From contig JAFSJX010000059.1 of NCBI GenBank assembly GCA_017449285.1, positions 35,426 to 99,425 of the forward strand: a stretch of DNA of 64,000 bases, in the 5' to 3' direction. The notes under the pieces are model-generated. The model had not been told where the DNA came from. It ran no database searches and saw only the letters and a list, made by a program, of their open reading frames with translations. The position numbers were made by a program, and so were the translations under genes. The stretch is from Treponema sp. GTDB taxonomy: Bacteria > Spirochaetota > Spirochaetia > Treponematales > Treponemataceae. This document shows, piece after piece, positions 43,759 to 51,613 of this stretch; position 1 is the stretch's first letter; each line of letters begins with the position of its first letter.

Positions 43759-43929
43759 ATGGCTGGAGCAAGTAAGAACTCTCGTACAACCGTTGCAACA
43801 CAGAAATTCATGTGTCCGTGCGGTGGTGAAATTGCAATGAAGACCATCATGGAAAACGGCAGACTTCGCAATCTCGCTGAATGTCCGAAATGCAAGCGTG
43901 TAGAACGCCGCCCGAAAGACTTTAAATAA
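43759..43929 (+). CDS. Small zinc-ribbon protein (56 aa)
   Basis: A 56-codon gene with a consensus promoter, a TTTGGAGG ribosome site and a strong terminator, so it is a complete single-gene unit. The protein is basic (start MAGASKNSRTTVATQKFMCP) with CPCGGE and, near the C-terminus, ECPKCKRVERR, giving two Cys pairs able to bind zinc. Size and composition resemble a small ribosomal or RNA-binding zinc ribbon such as the L33 class, but it does not match one I can name. The strong promoter suggests high expression. Confidence 0.82.
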   Translation: MAGASKNSRTTVATQKFMCPCGGEIAMKTIMENGRLRNLAECPKCKRVERRPKDFK

Positions 43930-43948
43930 GATTTTTTTCGGCAAACTA

Positions 43949-43996
43949 AAATCCCTGCTGGTCACAATGCGCAAGTGATGGCAGGGATTTTTTGTT
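43949..43996 (+). terminator. Terminator after the zinc-ribbon gene
   Basis: AAATCCCTGC (43949-43958) and GCAGGGATTT (43981-43990), a perfect 10-bp stem, followed by TTTTTG. Confidence 0.8.
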
Positions 43997-44028
43997 TTGT
44001 GGCAGCGTTTCTTATCAGAAAACAGTGC

Positions 44029-44784
44029 CTATTTCCGCCATTCGTCCAACTGCCTCTGAATCAATTCCTTGCTCTTTTCCAGCGCGGCAACCTGCTCTTC
44101 CTTGTTCTTTGGCGCGGGAAGAATGTCCATCACTTTTACGCGATAAAAACCGTTGTGCAGGTTCTGAAAAATCGTCAGCAAATTGTTGATTCTATAGCCA
44201 CCGTCAAGCGCACACACGGCAACAGGAAGCGGCGCGGACTCAGAAAGACGGCGGAAACCCGCGGTATAGAATGTGCCAAGATTTCCGTCCTTACTGCGCG
44301 TTCCCTCGGGAAAAATCACGGGAATCTGCCCACGCGCCATTATACGCTTACCAAACGAATCAATTGTCTGCATAGCGATGGACGGCTTTCCGTGGCGGGG
44401 AATCATACAGTGTTCTTCCACGCGAAGCATCTCCGAAACAAGCGGCACATGGCGGGCAAGATTGTCCTTCGCCACAAAACGAATTTCCACCTTGCGGAAA
44501 AAATTCATGTACAGTGCGATGTCAATCAGACTCTGGTGATTCGATACGATGATAAACTGCTCGGGAAGACGGTCAAGATTATCCTCGTACCCCACAAAAT
44601 TAAAATGCTTGTACGTCTTAAAAATCACGAAAATTCGATGTGCGCACACCGAGCGGATATAATGAGAGATGGCAAGACTCCATTTTTTTGAAATCGGGTA
44701 CGCAATGATATTCAGAATCGCCGGCACCGTCACCGTCACGACACAACACGAAAGCGTAATAAAATTCGACAGGAAATTCAGCAT
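44029..44784 (-). CDS. plsC: 1-acyl-sn-glycerol-3-phosphate acyltransferase
   Basis: Acylates lysophosphatidic acid to phosphatidic acid, the substrate of CdsA. The 251 residues carry the NHQSLID (HX4D) active site at 82-88 and FPEGTRSKDG near 138. One hydrophobic N-terminal segment anchors it in the inner membrane. The promoter ends 6 bases before the ATG with no Shine-Dalgarno. Confidence 0.9.
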   Translation of the reverse strand: MLNFLSNFITLSCCVVTVTVPAILNIIAYPISKKWSLAISHYIRSVCAHRIFVIFKTYKHFNFVGYEDNLDRLPEQFIIVSNHQSLIDIALYMNFFRKVEIRFVAKDNLARHVPLVSEMLRVEEHCMIPRHGKPSIAMQTIDSFGKRIMARGQIPVIFPEGTRSKDGNLGTFYTAGFRRLSESAPLPVAVCALDGGYRINNLLTIFQNLHNGFYRVKVMDILPAPKNKEEQVAALEKSKELIQRQLDEWRK

Positions 44785-44790
44785 AGATTC

Positions 44791-44819
44791 ATTTTAAACC
44801 GAAAATGCGGTGATGTCAA
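44791..44819 (-). promoter_or_regulatory. Promoter of plsC (leaderless)
   Basis: Consensus TTGACA (44814-44819), 17-base spacer, TAAAAT (44791-44796), then 6 bases to the ATG at 44784. One of the clearest leaderless promoters here. Confidence 0.78.
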
Positions 44820-44885
44820 TTTAATCTAACAGTATGAAACTTATCTTCCAAAATACCCAAGCCATTTTTTGAACTTCTTTTTTTA

Positions 44886-44894
44886 CCCCCCCCC
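44886..44894. repeat. C9/G9 homopolymer after the dinG-type gene
   Basis: Nine C on the plus strand, one base beyond the stop codon of the helicase gene. About 70 bases upstream of the plsC promoter on the minus strand. Changes in length would not alter either reading frame. Confidence 0.7.
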
Positions 44895-44895
44895 G

Positions 44896-47349
44896 TCAAA
44901 TAAACTCCCCGACCGCACCAAGAATATCGGCAAGAGGCGCATACATTTTTTTACAATCGGGAATGCTGGTCAAAAAAATCTGACCGTATCGTTTTTCCAT
45001 AATACGCCGGTCAAGGCAAATCACCGTACCCTTGTCATCACCACGGCGGATAAGGCGACCAAAGCCCTGACGGAATTTAATCACCGCCTCCGGCACGCTT
45101 AGCTCCATAAATGGATTTCCTCCGCGCTTTTGAATCTGCTCGCTCCGTGCGGCAAAAACGGGGTCGCTTGGCACACCGAACGGCAACTTTGCGATAATCA
45201 CCTGGCTCAATGCCTCGCCGGGAACGTCCACGCCTTCCCAGAATGAATCGGTTGCAAACAAAACGCTCGCCGTTTCTTCCTTGAACAGATTGAGCAGACG
45301 AAACCGCTCGTCATCGCCCTGCCTCAGAATCGTTATGCCGCTCAGACGCAAACGGGTACGCGCCGTGTCGCAGGCATGACGGAGCGAATCATATGCGGTA
45401 AACAGCACGAGCGTCCGCCCTCCCGCCGCCTGAATAAGACGCACAATCGCATCCTCAATGAACGGCTGAAACTGCTCGTTGTCAGGAAACGGCGCGTCAT
45501 TCGGAACGGCAAGCAGCAGATTCTTCTTATACGGAAAAGGAGACGGAAATTCCCCGCTCAAAAGCCGCTCATTCTCCACAAAGCCTGCGCCCGTGCGCCG
45601 CTTCCAGAAATTGAAATTCCCGTCAATGCTAATCGTCGCCGACGTGCAGACCACCGTTTCCATCGGCTCAAACACGCCTGTATTCATCAGCGGCGCAATG
45701 TCAAGCGGTGTCTGAAACAACTGCACAAAAAACGGCGAATCATAATTTTTTGCGATAGCCGGGCTCATCCGCTGGCGTTGCATCCAGTACACCGAATCAG
45801 GATGCTCGTCCCATTCCCTAAAATTCTTGCAGATGGCGGTCATATCGTCAAGGCGGCGCAGAACTGACTTTGTTTCCCACACAGCGGCGTTATCCAAATC
45901 GTCCTCTGGAATCGTCTCAATCATCTTGCGCATAAGGCCCGTCAGATTGGAAATATGCCGCTGCACTTTGGAAAGTGACGCAAACACGCCGCCAAACCGC
46001 GCCGCATTCTGGGAAAAAAGCCGTACCGTATAGTCATTTTCCATCATCTCCGTGGCAGCATCTTCCAGTTCGGCAAAAGCATTTTTTATCTGGCTGATTT
46101 CTTCCTGCGCCTCTGCGGTGTGGTCTTCCTGCGTGGCAAGAGCGGCAATCGTAAACAAAAATCCCGCCATGGACGATTTCCGTGTGCGAAAAAGCAAATT
46201 CAGCTGTTTGTTGATTTTGAACCGATGCAGATTCAGGCTAAAAAAACTCGTGGCGGCATCCTCAATACCATGCGCCTCGTCAAAAATAAGCCTACGATAT
46301 GGGGGAAGCACCGCCGTATCATCATAGCCCATGCCGCTCATGCGCGACGCAATATCGGCAAACAAAAGATGATGATTCACCACCAAAAGATTCGCGTCCG
46401 CAGCCGCCTTTCGCACTTTCATCACAAAGCACTGCTCGCGGAACTTGCATCGCATCCCCATACATGCGTCCGCCTCGGAATTGACGCGCGACCAGACGCT
46501 CTCGGTGGGCATAAACGCCAAATCAGTGCGACTTCCCGTCTTAGTCTCCTTTGCCCACGCGGCAATTTTGTCGAACATCTCCTGCTCCTCGTTGAACAGG
46601 TCTCTCTCCTTTCCCGCGTCGTCAAGACGGCGCAAGCACACATAATTCTGCCGTCCTTTCACCAGCACGGACTTTAACGGCTTTCCGACAATTTTTTCTG
46701 CGAGCGGAATATCTTTCTCTATTAATTGCTGCTGCAGATTGATGGTTCCCGTGCTGACTACAACGCGCTCTTTGTTCTCCGCCGCCCACAGCATAGCAGG
46801 AACAAGGTATGCAAATGATTTTCCAACGCCTGTTCCCGCCTCAAACACGCCAACCGCGTTCTGATTGAAACTCCGCGCGATTTTTTTGACCAGCTCCAAT
46901 TGCACAGGGCGTTCTTCATAAGTCGTACTAGATTTTGCAAGCGGACCTGCAGCAGAAAGATAGTGAGCCGCACCTTCCTCATCCAGTTTTCTGACAACTT
47001 CGGGCTTTATCGGCTCCATCACCACGTACACTTCGGTCAATTGATTATCGACGATAAAAAATCCCTGCGCATTTTCCGCACAATTTGACGCAACCTGCAA
47101 GTCCGCGCCCGACGGATGCAAATTTCCCGATGGATGATTGTGAATCAGGACAGAACCTTTTCGCGCCTCGGCATAATTCACGGGAACGGTATGCTCATTT
47201 CCACGGGAAGCCGCCGTTACGGAAATGACGATGCCAGCCTCATTTATCATGCCGGAAAAGAACACTTCGTTCCCGTCCGCGCCGATAATCTGACGTTTCA
47301 TTTCTTCGATAACTGCATCTGAAAATCTGTTTCGTGCGTTCATAAACAT
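44896..47349 (-). CDS. JAMM (RadC-like) domain fused to DinG-family helicase
   Basis: The protein has 817 residues. The first about 115 are a RadC/JAB-like domain with a complete metal-binding JAMM motif, His70, His72, Ser80 and Asp83 (HNHPSGNLHPSGADL), plus a Glu near 37. The remainder is a DinG/XPD-type 5'-3' helicase: Walker A EAGTGVGKSFAY, an Fe-S cluster region with CMGMRCKFREQC, DEAH-box IFDEAHGIED, and the C-terminal FWEGVDVPGEALSQ and QGFGRLIRR. The start (47349, or ATG 47343) follows directly on the tRNA-Glu terminator without a Shine-Dalgarno. The helicase probably unwinds damaged DNA, R-loops or D-loops; the JAMM role is unknown. Confidence 0.9.
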   Translation of the reverse strand: MFMNARNRFSDAVIEEMKRQIIGADGNEVFFSGMINEAGIVISVTAASRGNEHTVPVNYAEARKGSVLIHNHPSGNLHPSGADLQVASNCAENAQGFFIVDNQLTEVYVVMEPIKPEVVRKLDEEGAAHYLSAAGPLAKSSTTYEERPVQLELVKKIARSFNQNAVGVFEAGTGVGKSFAYLVPAMLWAAENKERVVVSTGTINLQQQLIEKDIPLAEKIVGKPLKSVLVKGRQNYVCLRRLDDAGKERDLFNEEQEMFDKIAAWAKETKTGSRTDLAFMPTESVWSRVNSEADACMGMRCKFREQCFVMKVRKAAADANLLVVNHHLLFADIASRMSGMGYDDTAVLPPYRRLIFDEAHGIEDAATSFFSLNLHRFKINKQLNLLFRTRKSSMAGFLFTIAALATQEDHTAEAQEEISQIKNAFAELEDAATEMMENDYTVRLFSQNAARFGGVFASLSKVQRHISNLTGLMRKMIETIPEDDLDNAAVWETKSVLRRLDDMTAICKNFREWDEHPDSVYWMQRQRMSPAIAKNYDSPFFVQLFQTPLDIAPLMNTGVFEPMETVVCTSATISIDGNFNFWKRRTGAGFVENERLLSGEFPSPFPYKKNLLLAVPNDAPFPDNEQFQPFIEDAIVRLIQAAGGRTLVLFTAYDSLRHACDTARTRLRLSGITILRQGDDERFRLLNLFKEETASVLFATDSFWEGVDVPGEALSQVIIAKLPFGVPSDPVFAARSEQIQKRGGNPFMELSVPEAVIKFRQGFGRLIRRGDDKGTVICLDRRIMEKRYGQIFLTSIPDCKKMYAPLADILGAVGEFI

Positions 47350-47350
47350 A

Positions 47351-47385
47351 AAAAAAAGGCTCGCAGTCAGCAGACCACAAGCCTT
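47351..47385 (-). terminator. Terminator after tRNA-Glu
   Basis: AAGGCT (47356-47361) and AGCCTT (47380-47385) with a T run on the minus strand, ending directly before the dinG-type start codon. Confidence 0.65.
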
Positions 47386-47389
47386 GCAA

Positions 47390-47461
47390 CATCTCCTAGC
47401 AGAATTGAACTGCTGTTGTCGGGATGAAAACCCGATGTCCTAACCACTAGACGAAGGAGAC
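47390..47461 (-). tRNA. tRNA-Glu (anticodon TTC)
   Basis: Acceptor GTCTCCT/AGGAGAT (one G-U pair), D-arm with TCTAGTGGTTAGGA, anticodon stem TCGGG/CCCGA with loop TTTTCAT, and T-arm GTTCAATTC. CCA is not encoded. Confidence 0.94.
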
Positions 47462-47497
47462 ATATATCATCTGACGTTATCGCCAAGTGACTGAAAC

Positions 47498-47526
47498 ACT
47501 ATATCAAATTGACAAAATAAAGTCAA
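47498..47526 (-). promoter_or_regulatory. Promoter of tRNA-Glu
   Basis: TTGACT (47521-47526), 17-base spacer, TATAGT (47498-47503). Confidence 0.75.
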
Positions 47527-47563
47527 GGGAATTACCTGCGATTACGCAGATTTCGCATTTTTT

Positions 47564-48817
47564 TTACATGCTCATTCCCATTTTTTTGACAATTTTTTCA
47601 TGCAAAGCCGCACAGTCATCATCTTCCAAGCCAAGTTGCTCTGCGGCGGTCACATCTGCAAGAGCCTTTGAGTCATCTCCCAGTTTAAAATACGAAACGG
47701 CACGCCTATAATGCGCATGAGACTGGTATTCGTTCAGTTCCAGCGACTTGTCAAACGCCTGCACCGCCAAATCATTCTTATCCATCACGCTGTAAACGAT
47801 GCCCAGATAATAATATGAACGGAAGCCCTTGGGGTCATTTTTGACGCTCTCGGTAAAATCATTCAAAGACTCATCGTACATTCCTTTGGCAAAAAATGCC
47901 ATGCCTCGGTGCTTCCTGATAACGGCAAGAACAGGTGGCGGCGGCTCGGGCGTGGAATCCAGAATTTGCGAATAAATTGCCAGAGCGGCGTCAAGTTCGC
48001 CTCGGTTGTGAGCCTGAATCGCCTCCAGAATCATGTCGTCAATCGTTCCATGCACATACGGAGAAACTCGCGTAAGATTTTTTTGCTCTACCCTGCGCGT
48101 TTTTTCCCGACTCTCGCCCGCATGGGTAAATTCGTCCACTTTCTCATAAAATGATTCGCGGCGGGCGGTTACTTCTCCCTGCAATTTTTTCTGATAGTCG
48201 CGGATTTCCTGAAAAATAATATCTGCAAGGCTCAAACTGGCATTCATAGAAGCGAGTTTTCGGCGCAACGGCATATCAAACGGCGTGAATTCGGTCTTGT
48301 AAATCAACTCATGCTCCACTTCCGCCCATGCGTCCTGCAGAATCGTGCGCACCTGTATCTCACAGACCAAATTTTCGGGCAACGGCAAATCGCAGTTTCT
48401 AGGACGACATTCCTTTGGAATTGCAACCAGCACATGAATGGACTCGTACCCAAACTCCCTAAAATTCTGTTCTGCGCCCTTGTATTCCACTTCCTTTACG
48501 TCAAAATTCTGCTTTATCTGCTCGACCGCAAGTTGAATGTCTTCCAAAAAGGCGCAGATAACGCGGATTCCCATCATATCGGTAAGCGTGACCAGCGTCT
48601 TTGACGTTTCTGCTTCGTCCGCCTTTTGTCTCAGCACCTTACGGTAATAACTTTTAAACGACTTAATGCGCGACTTATATGTAGGCATAGACGAAAGGCT
48701 TATCGTAAGCCGAAGACGGCTCTCGATATTCCCCATTATCTCCGCAAAAATCGGGCGGTATGCGTCATAAATTTCCTGTATCTGCTGCTTTTTCGGATAA
48801 AGGTTTGTTTGCTCCAT
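47564..48817 (-). CDS. RelA/SpoT-type (p)ppGpp synthetase domain with TPR tail
   Basis: The protein has 417 residues. Residues about 30-215 are a RelA_SpoT nucleotidyltransferase domain, with FGYESIHVLV and EIQVRTILQDAWAEVEHEL, the GTP and ATP site segments of small alarmone synthetases. There is no HD hydrolase, TGS or ACT domain. The C-terminal 150 residues are about three to four tetratricopeptide repeats (for example KHRGMAFFAKGMYDESLNDF). I infer a single-function (p)ppGpp or pppApp-type synthetase controlled by protein binding. A TAAAAT box sits 5 bases before the ATG with TTGCCT 17 bases upstream, so the mRNA has almost no leader. Confidence 0.86.
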   Translation of the reverse strand: MEQTNLYPKKQQIQEIYDAYRPIFAEIMGNIESRLRLTISLSSMPTYKSRIKSFKSYYRKVLRQKADEAETSKTLVTLTDMMGIRVICAFLEDIQLAVEQIKQNFDVKEVEYKGAEQNFREFGYESIHVLVAIPKECRPRNCDLPLPENLVCEIQVRTILQDAWAEVEHELIYKTEFTPFDMPLRRKLASMNASLSLADIIFQEIRDYQKKLQGEVTARRESFYEKVDEFTHAGESREKTRRVEQKNLTRVSPYVHGTIDDMILEAIQAHNRGELDAALAIYSQILDSTPEPPPPVLAVIRKHRGMAFFAKGMYDESLNDFTESVKNDPKGFRSYYYLGIVYSVMDKNDLAVQAFDKSLELNEYQSHAHYRRAVSYFKLGDDSKALADVTAAEQLGLEDDDCAALHEKIVKKMGMSM

Positions 48818-48822
48818 ACCCT

Positions 48823-48851
48823 ATTTTACCATTGATGTGCAGATAAGGCAA
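48823..48851 (-). promoter_or_regulatory. Promoter of the RelA-type gene
   Basis: TTGCCT (48846-48851), 17-base spacer, TAAAAT (48823-48828), 5 bases before the ATG. Confidence 0.55.
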
Positions 48852-48855
48852 ATAA

Positions 48856-48890
48856 AAAAGACCGCCTGCGATAAACACAAACGGTCTTTT
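48856..48890. terminator. Terminator after flaA
   Basis: AAAAGACCG (48856-48864) and CGGTCTTTT (48882-48890), a perfect 9-bp stem with T runs. Its left flank overlaps the -35 box of the RelA-type gene. Confidence 0.8.
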
Positions 48891-48923
48891 GTCAGAAATC
48901 TGACAATATATGCAGAAGTTTAC

Positions 48924-50039
48924 TTATTTTGCGTTCGCGCCCTGTCCGCCATTCTGCTGGGCATTAGAAGATGAATTCTCGTCCAAACTTGAAGAGAACG
49001 TCTCTTCTGTAGCCATCTTCGCTTTCTCAATATAGCGGTTAACCTGCTTGTTACCGAAGCGGCTCATTTCAAACGCCTGCTTTGCGTGTTCGCGGCGTGT
49101 TACGATACCCCACAAATCTTCGTCAGCAATGTCGCGCTCTGAAGTAAGCTCAGCCTTATCGTAGATGATTTTAACATCCTTGAAGTAACCGATAAAGTCA
49201 TCGCCAATGTGAGACGCATCGCGGGTCACCTGGAAACCACAGAACTTAATGAACGGAAGTCCACGAGGATAAATCGGGTACACACGAATTTCGCGAGTAC
49301 GAACTTCAGTGATGTAGTCCGGGTTGTTCCAAGTAAGAGTCTTCCAACCATCGAAGTTGAGATATCCCATAAAATAGCGGCGCTCAACATTGTCGTTATC
49401 TTTGAGCAGAACATACAGTCCATGAGGATAGTTCATACCCATTGTGGTAACAGCGATTGATTTGAGCGTACCGACATTCTTTACCAAGCCGTAAGCCGGA
49501 GTATCATCGCTATCTGCCTCAAACAAAGTACGTCCTGTTGCCTTTTCCTCATCGGTCGGTTCCTGACGATTACCGTTGTCATCAGCAGTTGAAAGAGGCT
49601 GATATGCCGGAATATCAAACGGCGGAACAATCTTACAGTTTGAATTGTACGCGCCTGACGGGAAAATAACATGAACACCCATCACACTCTTTCCTGCAAA
49701 CGGAACCTTTGCGCTGTCTTTTACCATTGCGTCACGGACAACAGATTCACCGAGGCTTACCGTATTGCGGGCAGAACTGTTGAGAACGACTTCCCAATCC
49801 TCAATGTAGAGAGAAGTTTTCATCAGACTCTTCTGATCCTCATTAAATGAGGCACCAGCCGCGACACCGTAATCAAGGACAGTGCGCTTGTTAGCCTTAA
49901 TCGTCTGGTCACTATCAGGAATCGGAATATCAATATCCCCATTCAAAATAGTGAAGTCGATGAGTGTTGATTCTTTTGCAAATACAGATGCTCCAAACAG
50001 CATCATAATTGCAGCGGATAAAACCAAAGTTTTCTTCAT
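48924..50039 (-). CDS. flaA: Flagellar filament outer layer protein FlaA
   Basis: A sheath protein around the periplasmic flagellar filament of spirochaetes. It has 371 residues with the signal peptide MKKTLVLSAAIMMLFGASVF cleaved after AKA-like AKE. The FlaA family segments MGMNYPHGLYVLLKD, NNPDYITEVRTREIRVYP and YFKDVKIIYDKAEL are present, and the low-complexity tail is rich in Ser, Asn, Gln and Gly. It has a strong promoter of its own and a GGAGC ribosome site, and is followed by a terminator. The preceding operon ends in the same place, as I recall for the amidase, GerMN, flaA order of T. pallidum. Confidence 0.94.
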   Translation of the reverse strand: MKKTLVLSAAIMMLFGASVFAKESTLIDFTILNGDIDIPIPDSDQTIKANKRTVLDYGVAAGASFNEDQKSLMKTSLYIEDWEVVLNSSARNTVSLGESVVRDAMVKDSAKVPFAGKSVMGVHVIFPSGAYNSNCKIVPPFDIPAYQPLSTADDNGNRQEPTDEEKATGRTLFEADSDDTPAYGLVKNVGTLKSIAVTTMGMNYPHGLYVLLKDNDNVERRYFMGYLNFDGWKTLTWNNPDYITEVRTREIRVYPIYPRGLPFIKFCGFQVTRDASHIGDDFIGYFKDVKIIYDKAELTSERDIADEDLWGIVTRREHAKQAFEMSRFGNKQVNRYIEKAKMATEETFSSSLDENSSSNAQQNGGQGANAK

Positions 50040-50087
50040 TCGAAGCTCCTTTTATTCGATTGATGTAGCCTTGTTATATATACTACT

Positions 50088-50116
50088 AGTATCTTATAAG
50101 AGTTCTTTTTTGTCAA
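50088..50116 (-). promoter_or_regulatory. Promoter of flaA
   Basis: Consensus TTGACA (50111-50116), 17-base spacer, GATACT (50088-50093). The -35 and the spacer lie within the 3' end of the GerMN gene, giving flaA separate sigma-70-type expression. Confidence 0.82.
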
Positions 50117-50582
50117 CGCTTTTTGACGTATTTTTTTGCTCTATTTCAACATATTTTTTATCAATGAACAATTCTACGGACTTTATGCCACGAAAATTTC
50201 TCTTAATGTTCTGCTCAAAAAAAGCAATGCCGTCCAGCACTTTCGTGGCCTCAGGAATTTCATACAGGGCTTCCTGCGAAAGACCGACATACAGCGTTTT
50301 TCCCCTCGTAAAGCAGAATTCGTTCTTCGTTCCCGCCGTAAAAAGCGGACGGGCGCGCTGCGTCTCAGGACCGAGCAAAAGTTCATCCACATACATGGCG
50401 ACATCTCCCTGAACAGGTTCCTTTGGCAGATAGCGAACCTCGGTCACCACGGCATCAGACCCGATTACAGGAAAGCAAAATATCCTGCGGTGCTTTCTGT
50501 TCAGCAGTGAAATTGAAAAAGACACCACGAACACAATGACCAGAGCGACAATGACAATATGACGAAATCCGATTTTTTTCAT
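50094..50582 (-). CDS. GerMN-domain membrane protein
   Basis: The protein has 162 residues with one N-terminal membrane segment (HIVIVALVIVFVVSFSISLL). The rest follows the GerMN pattern: EVRYLPKE, VDELLLGPE, PLFTAGTK, LYVGLSQEAL and a final strand IKSVELFIDKKY. GerMN domains are thought to bind cell-wall or other polymers in the periplasm. The start overlaps the amidase stop by 4 bases, so the two are coupled and probably act together on the wall. Confidence 0.82.
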   Translation of the reverse strand: MKKIGFRHIVIVALVIVFVVSFSISLLNRKHRRIFCFPVIGSDAVVTEVRYLPKEPVQGDVAMYVDELLLGPETQRARPLFTAGTKNEFCFTRGKTLYVGLSQEALYEIPEATKVLDGIAFFEQNIKRNFRGIKSVELFIDKKYVEIEQKNTSKSVDKKELL

Positions 50583-51613
50583 TTTGTACCTGTAAAACCA
50601 CGGGAGCGTTCAAAATGCGTGATGAACGCGGCAAGTCCATTATATATTCCCAAAGACAATTTCTGCAAGTAGGAATTATCCACCAGCAGGGCAGCCTCTT
50701 TTTCGTTGGAAAGGAAACCAACCTCTACCAGAACGGCGGGCATATTCGAGTTGCGGACGACAAACCATTCTTCCGCCTTGATTCCGCGTGCGGTTGCCAA
50801 ATTTCCTATCTGTGTCTGCAAGCCGTCCATGATAAATTTCGCTATCAGAATGCTTTCCGTCGTGTATTCCTCTTCGGTCATGGCATTCATAATCTCAAAT
50901 AACGCTTTGTCGTCGGTCGTATTCTTGTCCAGAACAGTCCGACGATATCCGGGCGAAAGATACCACACCTCATAACCCGAAGCCTTTTTGTCCAGAGATG
51001 AGTTTACGTGAACCGAAATGTACAGGATTGCCTCACCGTCTTTCAATTTGACTGAATTGGCGATTTCCGTTCGCTGCGCAAGTGACAAAAACACATCGGT
51101 ATCGCGCGTCATCAGAATTTTTTTGTCGGGATAAGCGGTTTTTAAGCGCGAATAAAGCATTTTTCCCACGGCAAGGTTCACATCCTTTTCCTTGACGGTG
51201 ACTTTTTTGCCCTTTATCGTATGCGTATCCATTGCGCCTGGGTCTTTTCCGCCGTGACCGGGGTCTATCAGCACCGCGCCGATTTTGTAGCCGCTCTCAT
51301 TATTCTCAATCTTGAAGAGTTTTTCCGCATCCAAAAGGAACTGTTTGCTTACATACAGAACGCCGTCTTTCAGCTCAGGCGCGTCAGTAAGCGCGATTTT
51401 TTTATAGTCCTGCAAAACAAAATTGTCACCCGCGCGAAACGAAAGCTGATGCCCGTTTTTTTCAAGGATACCCGCTCCCGAAAGCGAATCCCAGTATACC
51501 TGCGCACCCGTTTTTTCCGCAGAGGTTATAAGATTCTCCGTATTCCCCGCATCCTGAGCAAATACAGCAAAAGAGAGAAACAGTATTGTGCAAAAACAAG
51601 CAATTCGTTTCAT
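50579..51613 (-). CDS. N-acetylmuramoyl-L-alanine amidase (Amidase_3)
   Basis: A zinc amidase that cuts the bond between MurNAc and the peptide. The 344 residues begin with the signal peptide KRIACFCTILFLSFAVFAQD. The catalytic domain starts near 133 with the zinc-binding IDPGHGGKDPG. The other ligands and the general-base Glu are in KEKDVNLAVG, SVHVNSS and LVEVGFLSN. A beta-rich N-terminal region (about 25-125) may be a wall-targeting AMIN-like or copper-oxidase-like part. It abuts the ATP-grasp gene (TAA directly followed by ATG). Confidence 0.92.
   Translation of the reverse strand: MKRIACFCTILFLSFAVFAQDAGNTENLITSAEKTGAQVYWDSLSGAGILEKNGHQLSFRAGDNFVLQDYKKIALTDAPELKDGVLYVSKQFLLDAEKLFKIENNESGYKIGAVLIDPGHGGKDPGAMDTHTIKGKKVTVKEKDVNLAVGKMLYSRLKTAYPDKKILMTRDTDVFLSLAQRTEIANSVKLKDGEAILYISVHVNSSLDKKASGYEVWYLSPGYRRTVLDKNTTDDKALFEIMNAMTEEEYTTESILIAKFIMDGLQTQIGNLATARGIKAEEWFVVRNSNMPAVLVEVGFLSNEKEAALLVDNSYLQKLSLGIYNGLAAFITHFERSRGFTGTK

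Noticed and set aside
44886..44894. Phase-variable switch of the DinG-type gene
   Set aside because: The tract lies after the stop codon, so length changes do not affect the protein.
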